In this document: piece after piece, positions 17,352 through 25,768 of the stretch
Position numbering within the stretch: the stretch's first letter is position 1
Layout: every line of letters begins with the position of its first letter
Source of the DNA: an uncultured Pelagibacteraceae bacterium
GTDB taxonomy: Bacteria > Pseudomonadota > Alphaproteobacteria > Pelagibacterales > Pelagibacteraceae
DNA length: 64,000 bases
Direction of reading: 5' to 3'
Assembly: GCA_902534735.1 (NCBI GenBank)
Contig: CACARD010000002.1
Coordinates: 62,001 to 126,000 of the forward strand
Position numbers and translations under genes: made by a program
The notes under the pieces: model-generated
Databases searched by the model: none
What the model saw: only the letters and a program-made list of their open reading frames with translations
What the model was told of the DNA's origin: nothing

Positions 17352-18809
17352 CTATCTTCTTTGCGATAAACTAGCATGTTTATTTAACACTTCAGCTGAA
17401 ATAATTTTTGCTTCTGTTGTTTTCTTTACATTCCAGATTTTTTCTTTTGCAATTTTTGTTGATATTTTATTATCAACTATTGGTGAAGGATAATCTTTAC
17501 CAATTTCTAAATTTATACCCTTTTGTTCAATGAATGTTAATTTCCATGGTTCATGAACTAATTTTCCTGGAACATTTTTTAATTCTGGAACCCATTTTTT
17601 TATAAAATCTCCTGTAGGATCTTGATCAATTGATTGTTTAATTGGATTGTAAATTCTTATTGAATTTATGCCTGTTGTTCCTGATTGCATTTGAAATTGT
17701 GAATAATGAATACCTGGCTCATAATCTGTAAATAATTTTGCTAAATGTTTTGATGTTTTTTTCCAATCTAGCCACAATTGATAAGAGGCAAATGAAACTA
17801 ACATTGCTCTCATTCTAAAATTAATCCATCCGTTAGTTCTAAGGTACCTCATGCAAGCATCAACAAATGGATAACCTGTAGTTCCATTTTTCCATGCTAA
17901 ATTATAATCTTCATTAAAATCATTTTCTCTTATTCCATTATAAGCACTATTCATATTTCTAAATTCAATTTCAGGTTCATCATATAACTTTTGGATAAAA
18001 TGACAGTGCCAGGCTAATCTGCTTTTAAAAGCAATTAAGGATTTCTTTTTTGAAAAAGATAAATTGGATTTTAACTTGTCATTAGTCTTTTTAAAAATTT
18101 CCTTAATAGAAATATTTCCGAATGCAATATGAGGGCTTAATCTAGAACAAGAAGTTTCTCCTGTTATCGGCGAAGACATTTCTTTCTGGTAATTTTCTGA
18201 TCTGTCATTAAGGAAAGAAACTAAAAGTTGAAGTGCGTTTTGTCTTCCACCAATTTGAATTTTTCCATTTTCTAAATTATTTGTTTCTATTTTTGATAAA
18301 ACCCCCACATAATTATCTGAAATAAACTCACAATTTAAATTTGATTTTGCGCTTTCACTATCTATAAATTTATTCCAATTATATGACCATTTATTTCTAA
18401 TTCTATGATTTAGTTGAACGCCAAATTGATTTGATAATTTCCAATTAATATTTTTTTCTTTAAATAAAAAACTAACTTCTTTATCTAAGTTAGTTATATA
18501 CATGTTCTTGAATATTATATTTGAATAAACCTCATTTATTTTAAATTTATCAGTTAAATGACTTAATATTTCTAATGTATCTCCATAATATATATTGAGT
18601 TTAGCATTATATTTTTCACTCAATGTTTTTTTTAAGTCTTCTAATGATGATTTTAAAAAATCGAGATGGAATGAGCTTGATGTAGGTAATTTGTGATATT
18701 CTTTATCAAATATGTAAATTGGTAAAATCTTTCCCGATTTTGCAGCTTCGTTGAATGCATCATTATTAGATACACGTAGATCGTTCCTGAACCACACGAT
18801 TTTGTTCAT
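17352..18809 (-). CDS. phrB: Deoxyribodipyrimidine photolyase / cryptochrome family
   Basis: This 485-aa flavoprotein has the N-terminal photolyase Rossmann domain (KIVWFRNDLRVSNNDAF) and a helical FAD-binding domain. The latter shows SRLSPHIAFGNIS, WHCHFIQKLYDEPE, TGYPFVDACMRYLRTNGWINFRMRAMLVSF and FTDYEPGIHYSQFQMQSGTTG. It would repair UV-induced cyclobutane pyrimidine dimers using blue light, a sensible function for a surface-ocean cell. The Trp and Asn residues of the FAD site appear present. A light-sensing cryptochrome role cannot be excluded. Confidence 0.9.
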   Translation of the reverse strand: MNKIVWFRNDLRVSNNDAFNEAAKSGKILPIYIFDKEYHKLPTSSSFHLDFLKSSLEDLKKTLSEKYNAKLNIYYGDTLEILSHLTDKFKINEVYSNIIFKNMYITNLDKEVSFLFKEKNINWKLSNQFGVQLNHRIRNKWSYNWNKFIDSESAKSNLNCEFISDNYVGVLSKIETNNLENGKIQIGGRQNALQLLVSFLNDRSENYQKEMSSPITGETSCSRLSPHIAFGNISIKEIFKKTNDKLKSNLSFSKKKSLIAFKSRLAWHCHFIQKLYDEPEIEFRNMNSAYNGIRENDFNEDYNLAWKNGTTGYPFVDACMRYLRTNGWINFRMRAMLVSFASYQLWLDWKKTSKHLAKLFTDYEPGIHYSQFQMQSGTTGINSIRIYNPIKQSIDQDPTGDFIKKWVPELKNVPGKLVHEPWKLTFIEQKGINLEIGKDYPSPIVDNKISTKIAKEKIWNVKKTTEAKIISAEVLNKHASLSQRR

Positions 18810-18818
18810 TTTTAATAA

Positions 18819-19010
18819 TTAAAGACTGATTTTGAAAGTTCTTGAAGTTTTGTCGTCTGATACTTTTAAAATTTTAAATTTTGAAGTTTTTTCAAGTTTT
18901 TGTCCTTTGTTTGTAACAAAAGATTTCATTTTCTTAACTTCACCCTCAGGCATTTTTCTTGTGTATTTCAGAGTATGTTTTTTTGATCCAATAATAAATA
19001 TCGTTTTCAT
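18819..19010 (-). CDS. Small lysine-rich hypothetical protein
   Basis: This 63-aa ORF lies 9 bp upstream of the photolyase gene on the same strand. The product is very basic and alternates beta-like segments (MKTIFIIGSKKHTLKY, KFKILKVSDDKTSRTFKISL). It has no recognised family, no clear Shine-Dalgarno and no membrane segment. It could be a real small gene co-transcribed with phrB. The opposite-strand ORF over the same bases is less protein-like. Confidence 0.4.
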   Translation of the reverse strand: MKTIFIIGSKKHTLKYTRKMPEGEVKKMKSFVTNKGQKLEKTSKFKILKVSDDKTSRTFKISL

Positions 19011-19039
19011 GAGATTTTAACTACAAATATATTTATTGT

Positions 19040-19309
19040 CTGTCTCTGTGACATAAGTTTCATTTAAGAGGTTGGGAATATTTTGATTATTTTGATATCG
19101 AGAATCTACTAAAGAGACAGGTTGTATTCAAATAATATATTAATAAAAAATAGAAATAAATTTGTTGAATACAACCTACCTAAAACTTATTTTATAAGTG
19201 AAGGAGGTGCAAATGCTTAGAATAACGCCACCTGACACTTAGCTGGTGAGATATCACATATTAAAAATAACACAAACTAAATCCATTTGATGGATTTGGC
19301 CAAAATGGC
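19040..19309. other. Gene-free region with several inverted repeats (candidate structured RNA or regulatory region)
   Basis: No gene longer than 30 bp is evident between 19011 and 19357. CTGTCTCT (19040-19047) pairs with AGAGACAG (19113-19120). A 13-bp perfect inverted repeat AGGTTGTATTCAA (19119-19131) / TTGAATACAACCT (19165-19177) follows. ACTTAT-TTT-ATAAGT lies at about 19185-19199, and two tandem hairpins lie at 19279-19297 (AAATCCAT/ATGGATTT) and 19299-19309 (GCCA/TGGC). The first two arms share two bases, so they may be alternative folds. I see no match to tmRNA, RNase P, SRP or 6S RNA signatures. Confidence 0.45.
19213..19242 (+). other. Nine-codon ORF with a complete anti-anti-SD ribosome-binding site (possible leader peptide)
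   Basis: ATG at 19213 opens a nine-codon frame MLRITPPDT ending in TAG. It is preceded by AAGGAGGTG, an exact complement of the canonical 16S 3-prime tail CACCUCCUU. Such a complete site is unusual beside the weak sites of the other genes here. The codons CCACCT can pair back with AGGTG, which would mask the site. No larger ORF follows on this strand, so a translated leader or ribosome-trapping element is speculative. Confidence 0.3.
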
Positions 19310-19311
19310 AT

Positions 19312-19359
19312 AAAAAAGGGGAGCTCTTTTGGTAATTACCAATTGAGCTGACCCCTTTT
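19312..19359 (-). terminator. Strong intrinsic terminator after the aminotransferase gene
   Basis: AAAAGGGG (19314-19321) pairs with CCCCTTTT (19352-19359). An inner stem AGCTC/GAGCT follows past a two-base GA bulge, and the core is the palindrome TTGGTAATTACCAA. On the minus strand the structure begins right at the aminotransferase stop codon and ends in six T. It would also act on plus-strand transcripts, though with a shorter T run. Confidence 0.88.
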
Positions 19360-20506
19360 AATAATTTTTAGACATAAAATCTTTAATTCTCTTGGCACCT
19401 TCAATTATATCTTTTGTGCTTCTAGCGTATGAGAATCGGATAGTAGAATTTCCTCTTTTTTGATCAAAATCTATTCCTGGTGTTATCGCAACATTTGCTT
19501 CATCTAAAACTTTTTTACAAAAAGCTAAGCTATCATTTGAATATTCAGAAATATCAACATAGATGTAAAAAGCTCCATCAGGTGGTGAAAACTTTTTTAA
19601 TCCTGCTTTTGGTAATTCTTCTAAAAGTATCTCTCTGTTTTTTTTATATACCTCGACATTCGATTGTAACTCTTCATTTGCATCTAATGAAGCAAGAGCT
19701 GTAACTTGACTTGCATGCGGAGGACAAACAAACAAATTTTGCGAAAGTCTTTCTACTTGTCTGACATGATCTTCTGGTACAACCATCCACCCTATTCGCC
19801 AACCAGTCATTGAAAAGTATTTTGAAAAAGAATTAATTACATAGCAATTATCTGTAATCTCTAGAGCTGATGTTGGATTATTTTCATATTGAATTCCATG
19901 ATAAATTTCATCACTAATAAAACTTACATTATTCTCATTTGCGGTATTAATTAGATTTTCTAAAGATTGTTTATCTAACATGGACCCAGTTGGATTTGCA
20001 GGTGAAGCTACAAGAATTCCATTTAAATTATTATTTGTAATATCTTCTGGAACAGGTTGAAATCTATTTTGAAGTTTAGTTTGAATATCTACAGTTTCCA
20101 AACTTAGTGATTTTAGTATTTGTCTATAGCTAGGATAACTTGGAGAACCAATTCCAACTCTGTCTCCACTATCAAATAGTGCAGAAAAGGATAAGATAAA
20201 AGCTCCAGAAGAGCCTGTTGTAACTACTATTCTATTTGGATTTAAATCTAAATTGTACCAATCTCCATATAGTTTTGAAATTTTTGTTCTTAAAGCAGGT
20301 AGACCAAGTGATACTGTGTAACCTAGATTATTTTTGTTTATCTCATTAGTAATATAATCTTTTGCGATCTTGGGTGCTGGTGTTCCTGGCTGCCCTACCT
20401 CCATATGAATTATATCTTTACCTTTTTCTTCAGCAATTCTTGCTGATTCCATCACATCCATGACAATAAATGGATCAACATCTGATCTTTTTGATTTTTT
20501 CATCAT
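19358..20506 (-). CDS. Class I/II pyridoxal-phosphate aminotransferase
   Basis: This 382-aa fold-type I aminotransferase contains VVTTGSSGAFILSF (phosphate-binding loop), SPANPTGSM, FISDEIYHGIQY, and the PLP lysine motif INSFSKYFSMTGWRIGWMV (Lys near residue 230), plus the C-terminal arginine region IRFSYARS. It is of the AspC/alanine-aminotransferase-like type that transfers amino groups between amino acids and keto acids; the precise substrate is uncertain. It overlaps the upstream small membrane gene by 4 bp and ends in a strong terminator. Confidence 0.9.
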   Translation of the reverse strand: MMKKSKRSDVDPFIVMDVMESARIAEEKGKDIIHMEVGQPGTPAPKIAKDYITNEINKNNLGYTVSLGLPALRTKISKLYGDWYNLDLNPNRIVVTTGSSGAFILSFSALFDSGDRVGIGSPSYPSYRQILKSLSLETVDIQTKLQNRFQPVPEDITNNNLNGILVASPANPTGSMLDKQSLENLINTANENNVSFISDEIYHGIQYENNPTSALEITDNCYVINSFSKYFSMTGWRIGWMVVPEDHVRQVERLSQNLFVCPPHASQVTALASLDANEELQSNVEVYKKNREILLEELPKAGLKKFSPPDGAFYIYVDISEYSNDSLAFCKKVLDEANVAITPGIDFDQKRGNSTIRFSYARSTKDIIEGAKRIKDFMSKNY

Positions 20507-20709
20507 TTTATTTGATCTTCACAAAATTTTTTAATCTCATCAGCGGAAAGTCTTTCGCTTTCAGGTTTATTTGAGTCTAAATCAGCTTTTCCAATTATAC
20601 ACGCTTTAATAGTTTTGCTTTTATTAAAACCTGAATAATACTGAGTTGATATATACAATGCTATAACTCCAAGTATTATAATTATTGAAACTTTTAAATT
20701 ATTACTCAT
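20503..20709 (-). CDS. Small single-pass membrane protein of unknown function
   Basis: This 68-aa product has one N-terminal hydrophobic helix (VSIIIILGVIALYIST, residues about 7-22). A polar domain with two cysteines follows (KACIIGK and KKFCEDQIK), probably periplasmic, where the cysteines might form a disulfide. Its stop overlaps the start of the aminotransferase gene by ATGA, which supports it being real. No family is recognised and no strong Shine-Dalgarno precedes the ATG. Confidence 0.6.
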   Translation of the reverse strand: MSNNLKVSIIIILGVIALYISTQYYSGFNKSKTIKACIIGKADLDSNKPESERLSADEIKKFCEDQIK

Positions 20710-20746
20710 AGGTAAGTTAAATTTTTATAATGAAATTTTACTAATC

Positions 20747-22531
20747 TCAACTAACAAGAGACTTTTGGGGCTTCATATCACTCTTGCTTATACCAGCTAC
20801 TTTAACTGGTTTTTTCATAGCATCTCTTCTGAATGGCTCACCTAATTCTTGATTTAGAATTATTTCGATAAATGTTGTAATACCTTTTTTCTGATCTTCA
20901 CACGATTGTTTAATAGCTTTTGTAGTTTCTTCCATTGTATTTGCGATAACACCTTTTAATCCACATGCATTAGCAACTTTTGCATAACTTAATTCTGGAT
21001 CTAACTCTGTTCCAACAAAGTTATCATCAAACCACAATATTGAATTTCTTTTTTCAGCGCCCCATTGATAATTTCTAAAAATTACCATTGTTATTGCAGG
21101 CCACTCTTCTCTAGCACAAGAACTCATTTCATTCATACTTATTCCAAATGCTCCATCACCAGCAAAACCTATAACTGGAGTATCTGGACACCCAATTTTT
21201 GCTCCAAGAATAGATGGAAATCCATAACCACATGGTCCAAATAAACCAGGTGCCAAATATTTTCTTGGTTTTTCAAATGTTGGGTATGCATTACCAATTG
21301 CACAATTATTTCCAATATCACTTGAGATTATAACATCTTCTGGCATTCCAGCTTGAATAGCTCTCCATGCTTGTCTTGGAGACATTCTATCTTTATCTCT
21401 TTCTCTTGCTTCTTTATTCCAAACAGTTCCTGGATCATCATCCTCATGATCTAAACTTGTAAGAGTTTGCAACCATGCAGATTTTGTTTGATGAATTAAA
21501 TTTTTTCTATCTTCTCTACCATTATCTCCAGCATTTGATGAAAGTTTTTCTAATATTTGTTGAGCCACCATTTTAGCATCACCACAAATACCAACTGTAA
21601 CTTTCTTAGTTAAACCAATACGATCAGGGTTCATATCTACTTGAATAATTGTTGCATCTTTTGGCCAATAATCAATTCCATATCCTGGTAATGTTGAAAA
21701 AGGATTTAATCTTGTTCCTAATGCTAAAACTACATCAGCTTTTGAAATTAATTCCATTGCAGCCTTAGATCCATTATAACCTAATGGTCCAACAGCTAAT
21801 GGATGGCTTCCTGGAAAACTATCGTTGTGTTGATATCCATTACATACAGGTGCATCAAGCTTTTCTGCTAATTTTTTACAATCATCAATCGCATCACCTA
21901 TAACAACTCCTGCCCCAGATAAAATTACTGGGAATTTTGCTTCTGATAATAATTTCGCGGCTCTATCAACAGCATCTTTTCCTCCACCTTGTCTTTCAAA
22001 TCTTACAATTGGAGGTAACTCTATATCTATAACTTGTGTCCAAAAATCTCTTGGCACATTTATTTGTGCGGGCGCTGAACCTCTAAATGCTTTTTCTATT
22101 ACTCTGTTTAAAACTTCTGCCATTCTTGATGGGTCTCTAACTTCTTCTTGATAACACACCATGTCTTTAAATAAATTCATTTGCTCTACTTCTTGAAAAC
22201 CACCTTGGCCCATAGTTTTGTTTGCAGCTTGTGGTGTAACTAATAGTAACGGAGTATGATTCCAGTAAGCAGTTTTTATTGGTGTAACAAGTCCTGTAAT
22301 ACCCGGACCATTTTGAGCAATCACCATTGACATCTTTCCAGTTGCTCTCGTATAACCATCAGCAATCAATCCACCATTTGTTTCATGAGCAACGTCCCAA
22401 AAAGTTATTCCAGCTTCTGGGAAAAGATCGGAAATAGGCATGAATGCAGAACCAATAATACCAAACGAATGTTCGATACCATGCATTTGTAAAACTTTTA
22501 CAAAAGCTTCTTCGGTTGTCATTTTAGCCAT
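20747..22531 (-). CDS. xsc: Sulfoacetaldehyde acetyltransferase
   Basis: This 594-aa thiamine-diphosphate enzyme is Xsc, which converts sulfoacetaldehyde plus phosphate into acetyl phosphate and sulfite. Xsc-specific blocks are TMGQGGFQEVEQMNLFKDMVCYQEEVRDPSRM-like sequence near residues 105-135 and the C-terminal NSILWFDDNFVGTELD. The ThDP site is AGDGAFGISMNEMSS...FRNYQWG. An AAGGA Shine-Dalgarno precedes the ATG. It is divergent from suyAB across a palindromic spacer, placing two sulfite-releasing enzymes back to back. TPP dependence ties it to the thiamin-precursor transporter elsewhere in the window. Confidence 0.95.
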   Translation of the reverse strand: MAKMTTEEAFVKVLQMHGIEHSFGIIGSAFMPISDLFPEAGITFWDVAHETNGGLIADGYTRATGKMSMVIAQNGPGITGLVTPIKTAYWNHTPLLLVTPQAANKTMGQGGFQEVEQMNLFKDMVCYQEEVRDPSRMAEVLNRVIEKAFRGSAPAQINVPRDFWTQVIDIELPPIVRFERQGGGKDAVDRAAKLLSEAKFPVILSGAGVVIGDAIDDCKKLAEKLDAPVCNGYQHNDSFPGSHPLAVGPLGYNGSKAAMELISKADVVLALGTRLNPFSTLPGYGIDYWPKDATIIQVDMNPDRIGLTKKVTVGICGDAKMVAQQILEKLSSNAGDNGREDRKNLIHQTKSAWLQTLTSLDHEDDDPGTVWNKEARERDKDRMSPRQAWRAIQAGMPEDVIISSDIGNNCAIGNAYPTFEKPRKYLAPGLFGPCGYGFPSILGAKIGCPDTPVIGFAGDGAFGISMNEMSSCAREEWPAITMVIFRNYQWGAEKRNSILWFDDNFVGTELDPELSYAKVANACGLKGVIANTMEETTKAIKQSCEDQKKGITTFIEIILNQELGEPFRRDAMKKPVKVAGISKSDMKPQKSLVS

Positions 22532-22572
22532 ATTAAATCCTTCTTAATTCTATTTTTTAATTGTCAAAGTGC

Positions 22573-22592
22573 CCAATTCATATATAAATTGG
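22573..22592. promoter_or_regulatory. Palindrome between xsc and suyA (candidate operator)
   Basis: CCAATT (22573-22578) and AATTGG (22587-22592) form perfect 6-bp arms around CATATATA. It lies in the 90-bp gap between the divergent xsc and suyA start codons, where both promoters must sit. That makes it a plausible shared regulator site. The core is also a possible -10-like TATA sequence, so the symmetry could be partly fortuitous. Confidence 0.4.
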
Positions 22593-22621
22593 TTCGAATT
22601 TCAAACAAAGAAATCGTCACA

Positions 22622-22909
22622 ATGGCTGGCACAGATATTATAATACACGATGAAAAAGACAATGTAGGTGTTGTAGTTATTGAAAAAATTACTCCTAAAC
22701 AAGACTGTGATTGCTGGATTATGGAAAATGATAAATCAGTAAAAATTCAATCGATGGATGAAATACCTTTGGGTCATAAAATTGCTATGACTGATCTTAA
22801 CGAGGGAGATACAATATTAAAATACGGACATGATATTGGCAAAGTAGTTAAATCAATTAAAAAAGGTGAGCATGTACATGTTCACAACGTAAAAACTAAA
22901 AAGTGGTAA
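22622..22909 (+). CDS. suyA: (2R)-sulfolactate sulfo-lyase alpha subunit (SAF domain)
   Basis: The ORF track begins at a TTG (22589), but the ATG at 22622 gives a 95-aa product of the expected size. The sequence [23 protein letters not shown] is a small SAF domain, the N-terminal module of the UxaA/altronate-dehydratase family; [22 protein letters not shown] is its conserved end. SuyA pairs with SuyB to split sulfolactate into pyruvate and sulfite. suyB follows after 1 bp. Proximity to xsc and a TauE exporter supports SuyA over a sugar-acid dehydratase subunit. Confidence 0.85.
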   Translation: MAGTDIIIHDEKDNVGVVVIEKITPKQDCDCWIMENDKSVKIQSMDEIPLGHKIAMTDLNEGDTILKYGHDIGKVVKSIKKGEHVHVHNVKTKKW

Positions 22910-22910
22910 A

Positions 22911-24077
22911 ATGGAAATTCCAAAAACGTTTTTAGGATATAAAAGAGAAGATGGAAGAACAGGCACAAGAAATCACGTAATAATTCTACCTGTTGATGAT
23001 ATTTCAAATGCTTGTGCTGAAGCTGTAGCTAATAATATTAAAGGTACGATTGCACTTCCACATTCTTATGGAAGATTACAATTTGGAGCAGACCTAGAGC
23101 TTCATTTTAGAACAATGATTGGAACCGGAAAAAATCCAAATGTAGCAGCAGTTATCGTAATTGGTATTGAGCCTAAATGGACAAAAAGAATTGTTGATGC
23201 AATTGCAACGACTGGAAAACCAGTTGAAGGTTTTAGTATAGAAGGTGTAGGAGATATAGACACTATCGCAAGAGTTTCAAAGAAAGCTCAAGAATTTTCC
23301 ATTTGGGCATCTGAGAAACAAAGAGAAGAACGTCCTATAAGTGATTTATGGATTTCAGTTAAATGTGGAGAATCTGATACAACATCAGGATTAGCATCAA
23401 ATCCGACAGTTGGAAATTTAATGGATAAATTTGAGCCCCTTGGTGTTCATTTATGTTTTGGTGAAACATCTGAGCTAACAGGTGCTGAAACTGTATGTGA
23501 AAAAAGAGGAAAAACTCCTGAAGCTCAAGAAAAATTTAGAAAAACATGGAGTTCGTATAATGATTTCATCTTAAATGAAGCAACAGATGATCTTTCCGAA
23601 AGTCAACCAACAGCTGGAAATATAGCTGGAGGACTTACTACAATTGAAGAAAAAGCATTTGGAAACTTTCAAAAAATTGGGGGATGTAAATTTATTGATG
23701 TACTAGAGCCTGCAGAAGAACCAACCAAAGGTCCAGGCTTATACTTTATGGATACATCATCAGCTGCTGCAGAATGTGTTACTTTACAAGCTGCAGGAGG
23801 ATTTAATCTTCACCTATTTCCAACTGGACAAGGAAATATAATTGGAAACCCAATTGAACCAGTAGTAAAATTAACTGCTAATCCTTTAACTGCTAGAACC
23901 ATGAGTGAACATATTGATGTTGATGTTTCTAAAATCTTATCAAGAGAAATGAATTTAGATGAAGCAGGTGATGAATTAATTAAAGCTACGATAAGAGTTG
24001 CAAATGGAAGATTAACTTGTGCTGAAGCACTTGGTCATAGAGAATTTGTTATGACTAAATTATACAGAAGTGCTTAA
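22911..24077 (+). CDS. suyB: (2R)-sulfolactate sulfo-lyase beta subunit (UxaA family)
   Basis: This 388-aa protein is the catalytic part of a two-subunit UxaA-family lyase. It begins [21 protein letters not shown], has [21 protein letters not shown] and [13 protein letters not shown] in the middle, and [23 protein letters not shown] near the C-terminus. Altronate/galactarate dehydratases share this fold. The assignment to sulfolactate cleavage rests on family resemblance plus the xsc/tauE/apr context. It ends tail to tail with the exporter gene, overlapping by 4 bp. Confidence 0.85.
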   Translation: MEIPKTFLGYKREDGRTGTRNHVIILPVDDISNACAEAVANNIKGTIALPHSYGRLQFGADLELHFRTMIGTGKNPNVAAVIVIGIEPKWTKRIVDAIATTGKPVEGFSIEGVGDIDTIARVSKKAQEFSIWASEKQREERPISDLWISVKCGESDTTSGLASNPTVGNLMDKFEPLGVHLCFGETSELTGAETVCEKRGKTPEAQEKFRKTWSSYNDFILNEATDDLSESQPTAGNIAGGLTTIEEKAFGNFQKIGGCKFIDVLEPAEEPTKGPGLYFMDTSSAAAECVTLQAAGGFNLHLFPTGQGNIIGNPIEPVVKLTANPLTARTMSEHIDVDVSKILSREMNLDEAGDELIKATIRVANGRLTCAEALGHREFVMTKLYRSA

Positions 24078-25159
24078 GCTTTAAGCTTAGCTTCTCTAGC
24101 TTTGTTCCACTTAGAAATATAATTTCTTAAAATTGCAGCTCCAATTCCAAGAACTACTGCTAATACAACTGATGTAAGTCCATAAAACACAGGAAGGTCT
24201 TTTGAATAATCTAAAATAAACTGTGCAATGTTACCAAGGTTTTTAGTTCCATTAACTACTGTTTCAACTATTACATTTTCTTTAATAAAAGTGTCATAAG
24301 CAATTGCAATTCCAACTAATAATAAAAGTACCGCTAAGATTGTTTTAAATTCTGAGCTATCAACTTTTTCACCAATTTTTTGACCAAACTGAACGCCAAT
24401 AATTGAGCCAAGTATAAGTACAAAAACTAAAACAAGATCAATTGTTCCATAATTAAAAGCATGAAGAACGGTTACGATTGCACTTACAAATATTGTAACA
24501 AACAAAGATGTACCAGGAATTAGTTTGGTTGGCATTCCAATAATATAAATCATTGCAGGAACCAAAATAAATGCACCTCCCACTCCCATAATTGCTGCAA
24601 TATAACCAACAATTAAACCAATAATAATTGGAGTAAATGCACTTTCATAAACCTTTGATTTTTTAAAACGCATTCTAAAAGGTAGTCCATGTATCCAATA
24701 GTGAGTATGTAATTTTTTTCTAACAACAATTTTTTTTCTAGCTTTATCAATCTCTGATACTCCTTGAATAAGCATTAAAGTTCCAAGTATAGCTAAGATG
24801 TACATGTAGGCTAAAGAGATAACGATGTTTATTTTTCCAATATCTTGAAAATAAGAAAAAGTTAAGATCCCAAGTAAAGTTCCAATAGTTCCTCCGACTA
24901 CAATCATCAATCCCATTTTATAATCTAAAGTACCTTTTAAATAATGAGTAGTTGAACCTGATACCGATGTACCTAAAATATTGCTTGCTTCATTTGGAAC
25001 TGCATAAGCAGGTGGAATACCTAAAAATATTAAAAACGGTGTCATTAAAAATCCTCCGCCTACACCAAATAATCCTGAAAGAATACCAACTGCTAAACTT
25101 AAACCAAATATAAAGAGTATGTTAATCTCGACTTGAGCTATTGGAAGAAAATATTCCAT
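24074..25159 (-). CDS. TSUP/TauE-SafE family membrane transporter (probable sulfite or sulfonate exporter)
   Basis: This 361-aa protein has two repeated halves of membrane helices, with the TSUP motif [20 protein letters not shown] in the first half and [21 protein letters not shown] in the second. The length exceeds typical TauE (about 250) because of a C-terminal extension with an additional helix and a basic central loop. TauE proteins export sulfite made during taurine breakdown. Placement beside xsc, suyAB and apr genes fits that role. A second TSUP gene lies at 43.3 kb. Confidence 0.85.
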   Translation of the reverse strand: MEYFLPIAQVEINILFIFGLSLAVGILSGLFGVGGGFLMTPFLIFLGIPPAYAVPNEASNILGTSVSGSTTHYLKGTLDYKMGLMIVVGGTIGTLLGILTFSYFQDIGKINIVISLAYMYILAILGTLMLIQGVSEIDKARKKIVVRKKLHTHYWIHGLPFRMRFKKSKVYESAFTPIIIGLIVGYIAAIMGVGGAFILVPAMIYIIGMPTKLIPGTSLFVTIFVSAIVTVLHAFNYGTIDLVLVFVLILGSIIGVQFGQKIGEKVDSSEFKTILAVLLLLVGIAIAYDTFIKENVIVETVVNGTKNLGNIAQFILDYSKDLPVFYGLTSVVLAVVLGIGAAILRNYISKWNKAREAKLKA

Positions 25160-25210
25160 ATAATCTAACTATTCCTCTCATAATCTAAAGTCAATGATTA
25201 TAAGAATAAA

Positions 25211-25357
25211 TTAAATAAAATTTTGAAATGTTCCTAGTATTATAATTGCCCAAGTAAAAAATATAAAAAGATAAAGAAAAGATTTAATTATTTTTGAAAG
25301 CTGATTTGAAACTAATAAAGGGATTTTCTTAATATTTTGATTAAAAGCTTGAAGCAT
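25211..25357 (-). CDS. Possible 48-aa membrane peptide between tauE-like gene and the apr cluster
   Basis: An ATG at 25357 opens a 48-codon frame in a gap of about 250 bp. The N-terminal part is polar and basic (MLQAFNQNIKKIPLL, then SKIIKSF). The C-terminal part is one hydrophobic helix (LYLFIFFTWAIIILGTF). There is no good Shine-Dalgarno. It may be a true small membrane protein of the sulfite gene run or a chance ORF in AT-rich DNA. Confidence 0.35.
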   Translation of the reverse strand: MLQAFNQNIKKIPLLVSNQLSKIIKSFLYLFIFFTWAIIILGTFQNFI

Positions 25358-25408
25358 ACCCGCGAAATACCACAAGTTTTATTAAATGCAAATAATATTT
25401 AATTAAAT

Positions 25409-25759
25409 TTAAAAAATAGTTGCCCCGAAGACTTTGACCTCATCTCCCTCTTCTCCAAGGACAAGTCGACCTAAAAAGTCTCCTGGTATCTCTGTACTGT
25501 TTTGTTTATAGATAACAGTTACGTACAAGCCTCTTCTTAGACAGCCTATAGCCTTACACCCCTCTTTAAGGCTTGAGATTAGTTTATTGCTTGCCCATTG
25601 CTTGCCAAGCTCTACTTCGTTAGCCCCGTAAAGCATTTGTGATGATAAATCCCTGGTAAAACCACCATAATCTTTCATGTTGGAACATCTAACCATGTTA
25701 TCCCAGATAGGATCAGCAATTTTAATGATTTCTTCGTCTGATTTGTCGACAATACTCAT
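25409..25759 (-). CDS. 116-aa protein of unknown function downstream of aprA
   Basis: The ORF follows aprA by 9 bp on the same strand and is probably the last gene of an aprM-aprB-aprA transcript. The soluble product begins MSIVDKSDEEIIKIADPIWDNMV and has a cysteine pair in EGCKAIGCLRRG, then a beta-rich end (YVTVIYKQNS, GRLVLGEEGDEVKVFG). The pattern recalls NTF2-like small domains, but I cannot assign a family. By hand count its G+C is about 41 percent, above most of the window. Position suggests a part in sulfite oxidation. Confidence 0.75.
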   Translation of the reverse strand: MSIVDKSDEEIIKIADPIWDNMVRCSNMKDYGGFTRDLSSQMLYGANEVELGKQWASNKLISSLKEGCKAIGCLRRGLYVTVIYKQNSTEIPGDFLGRLVLGEEGDEVKVFGATIF

Positions 25760-25768
25760 CTAAAATGG

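Noticed and set aside
19322-19349. AGCTCAATTGGTA on the minus strand resembles a tRNA D-arm.
   Set aside because: It is fully explained as the core of the aminotransferase terminator; no anticodon arm, T-arm or acceptor stem surrounds it.
22589-22600. TTGGTTCGAATTT resembles a tRNA T-loop.
   Set aside because: There is no matching T stem or other tRNA arm; it is part of the xsc/suyA spacer.
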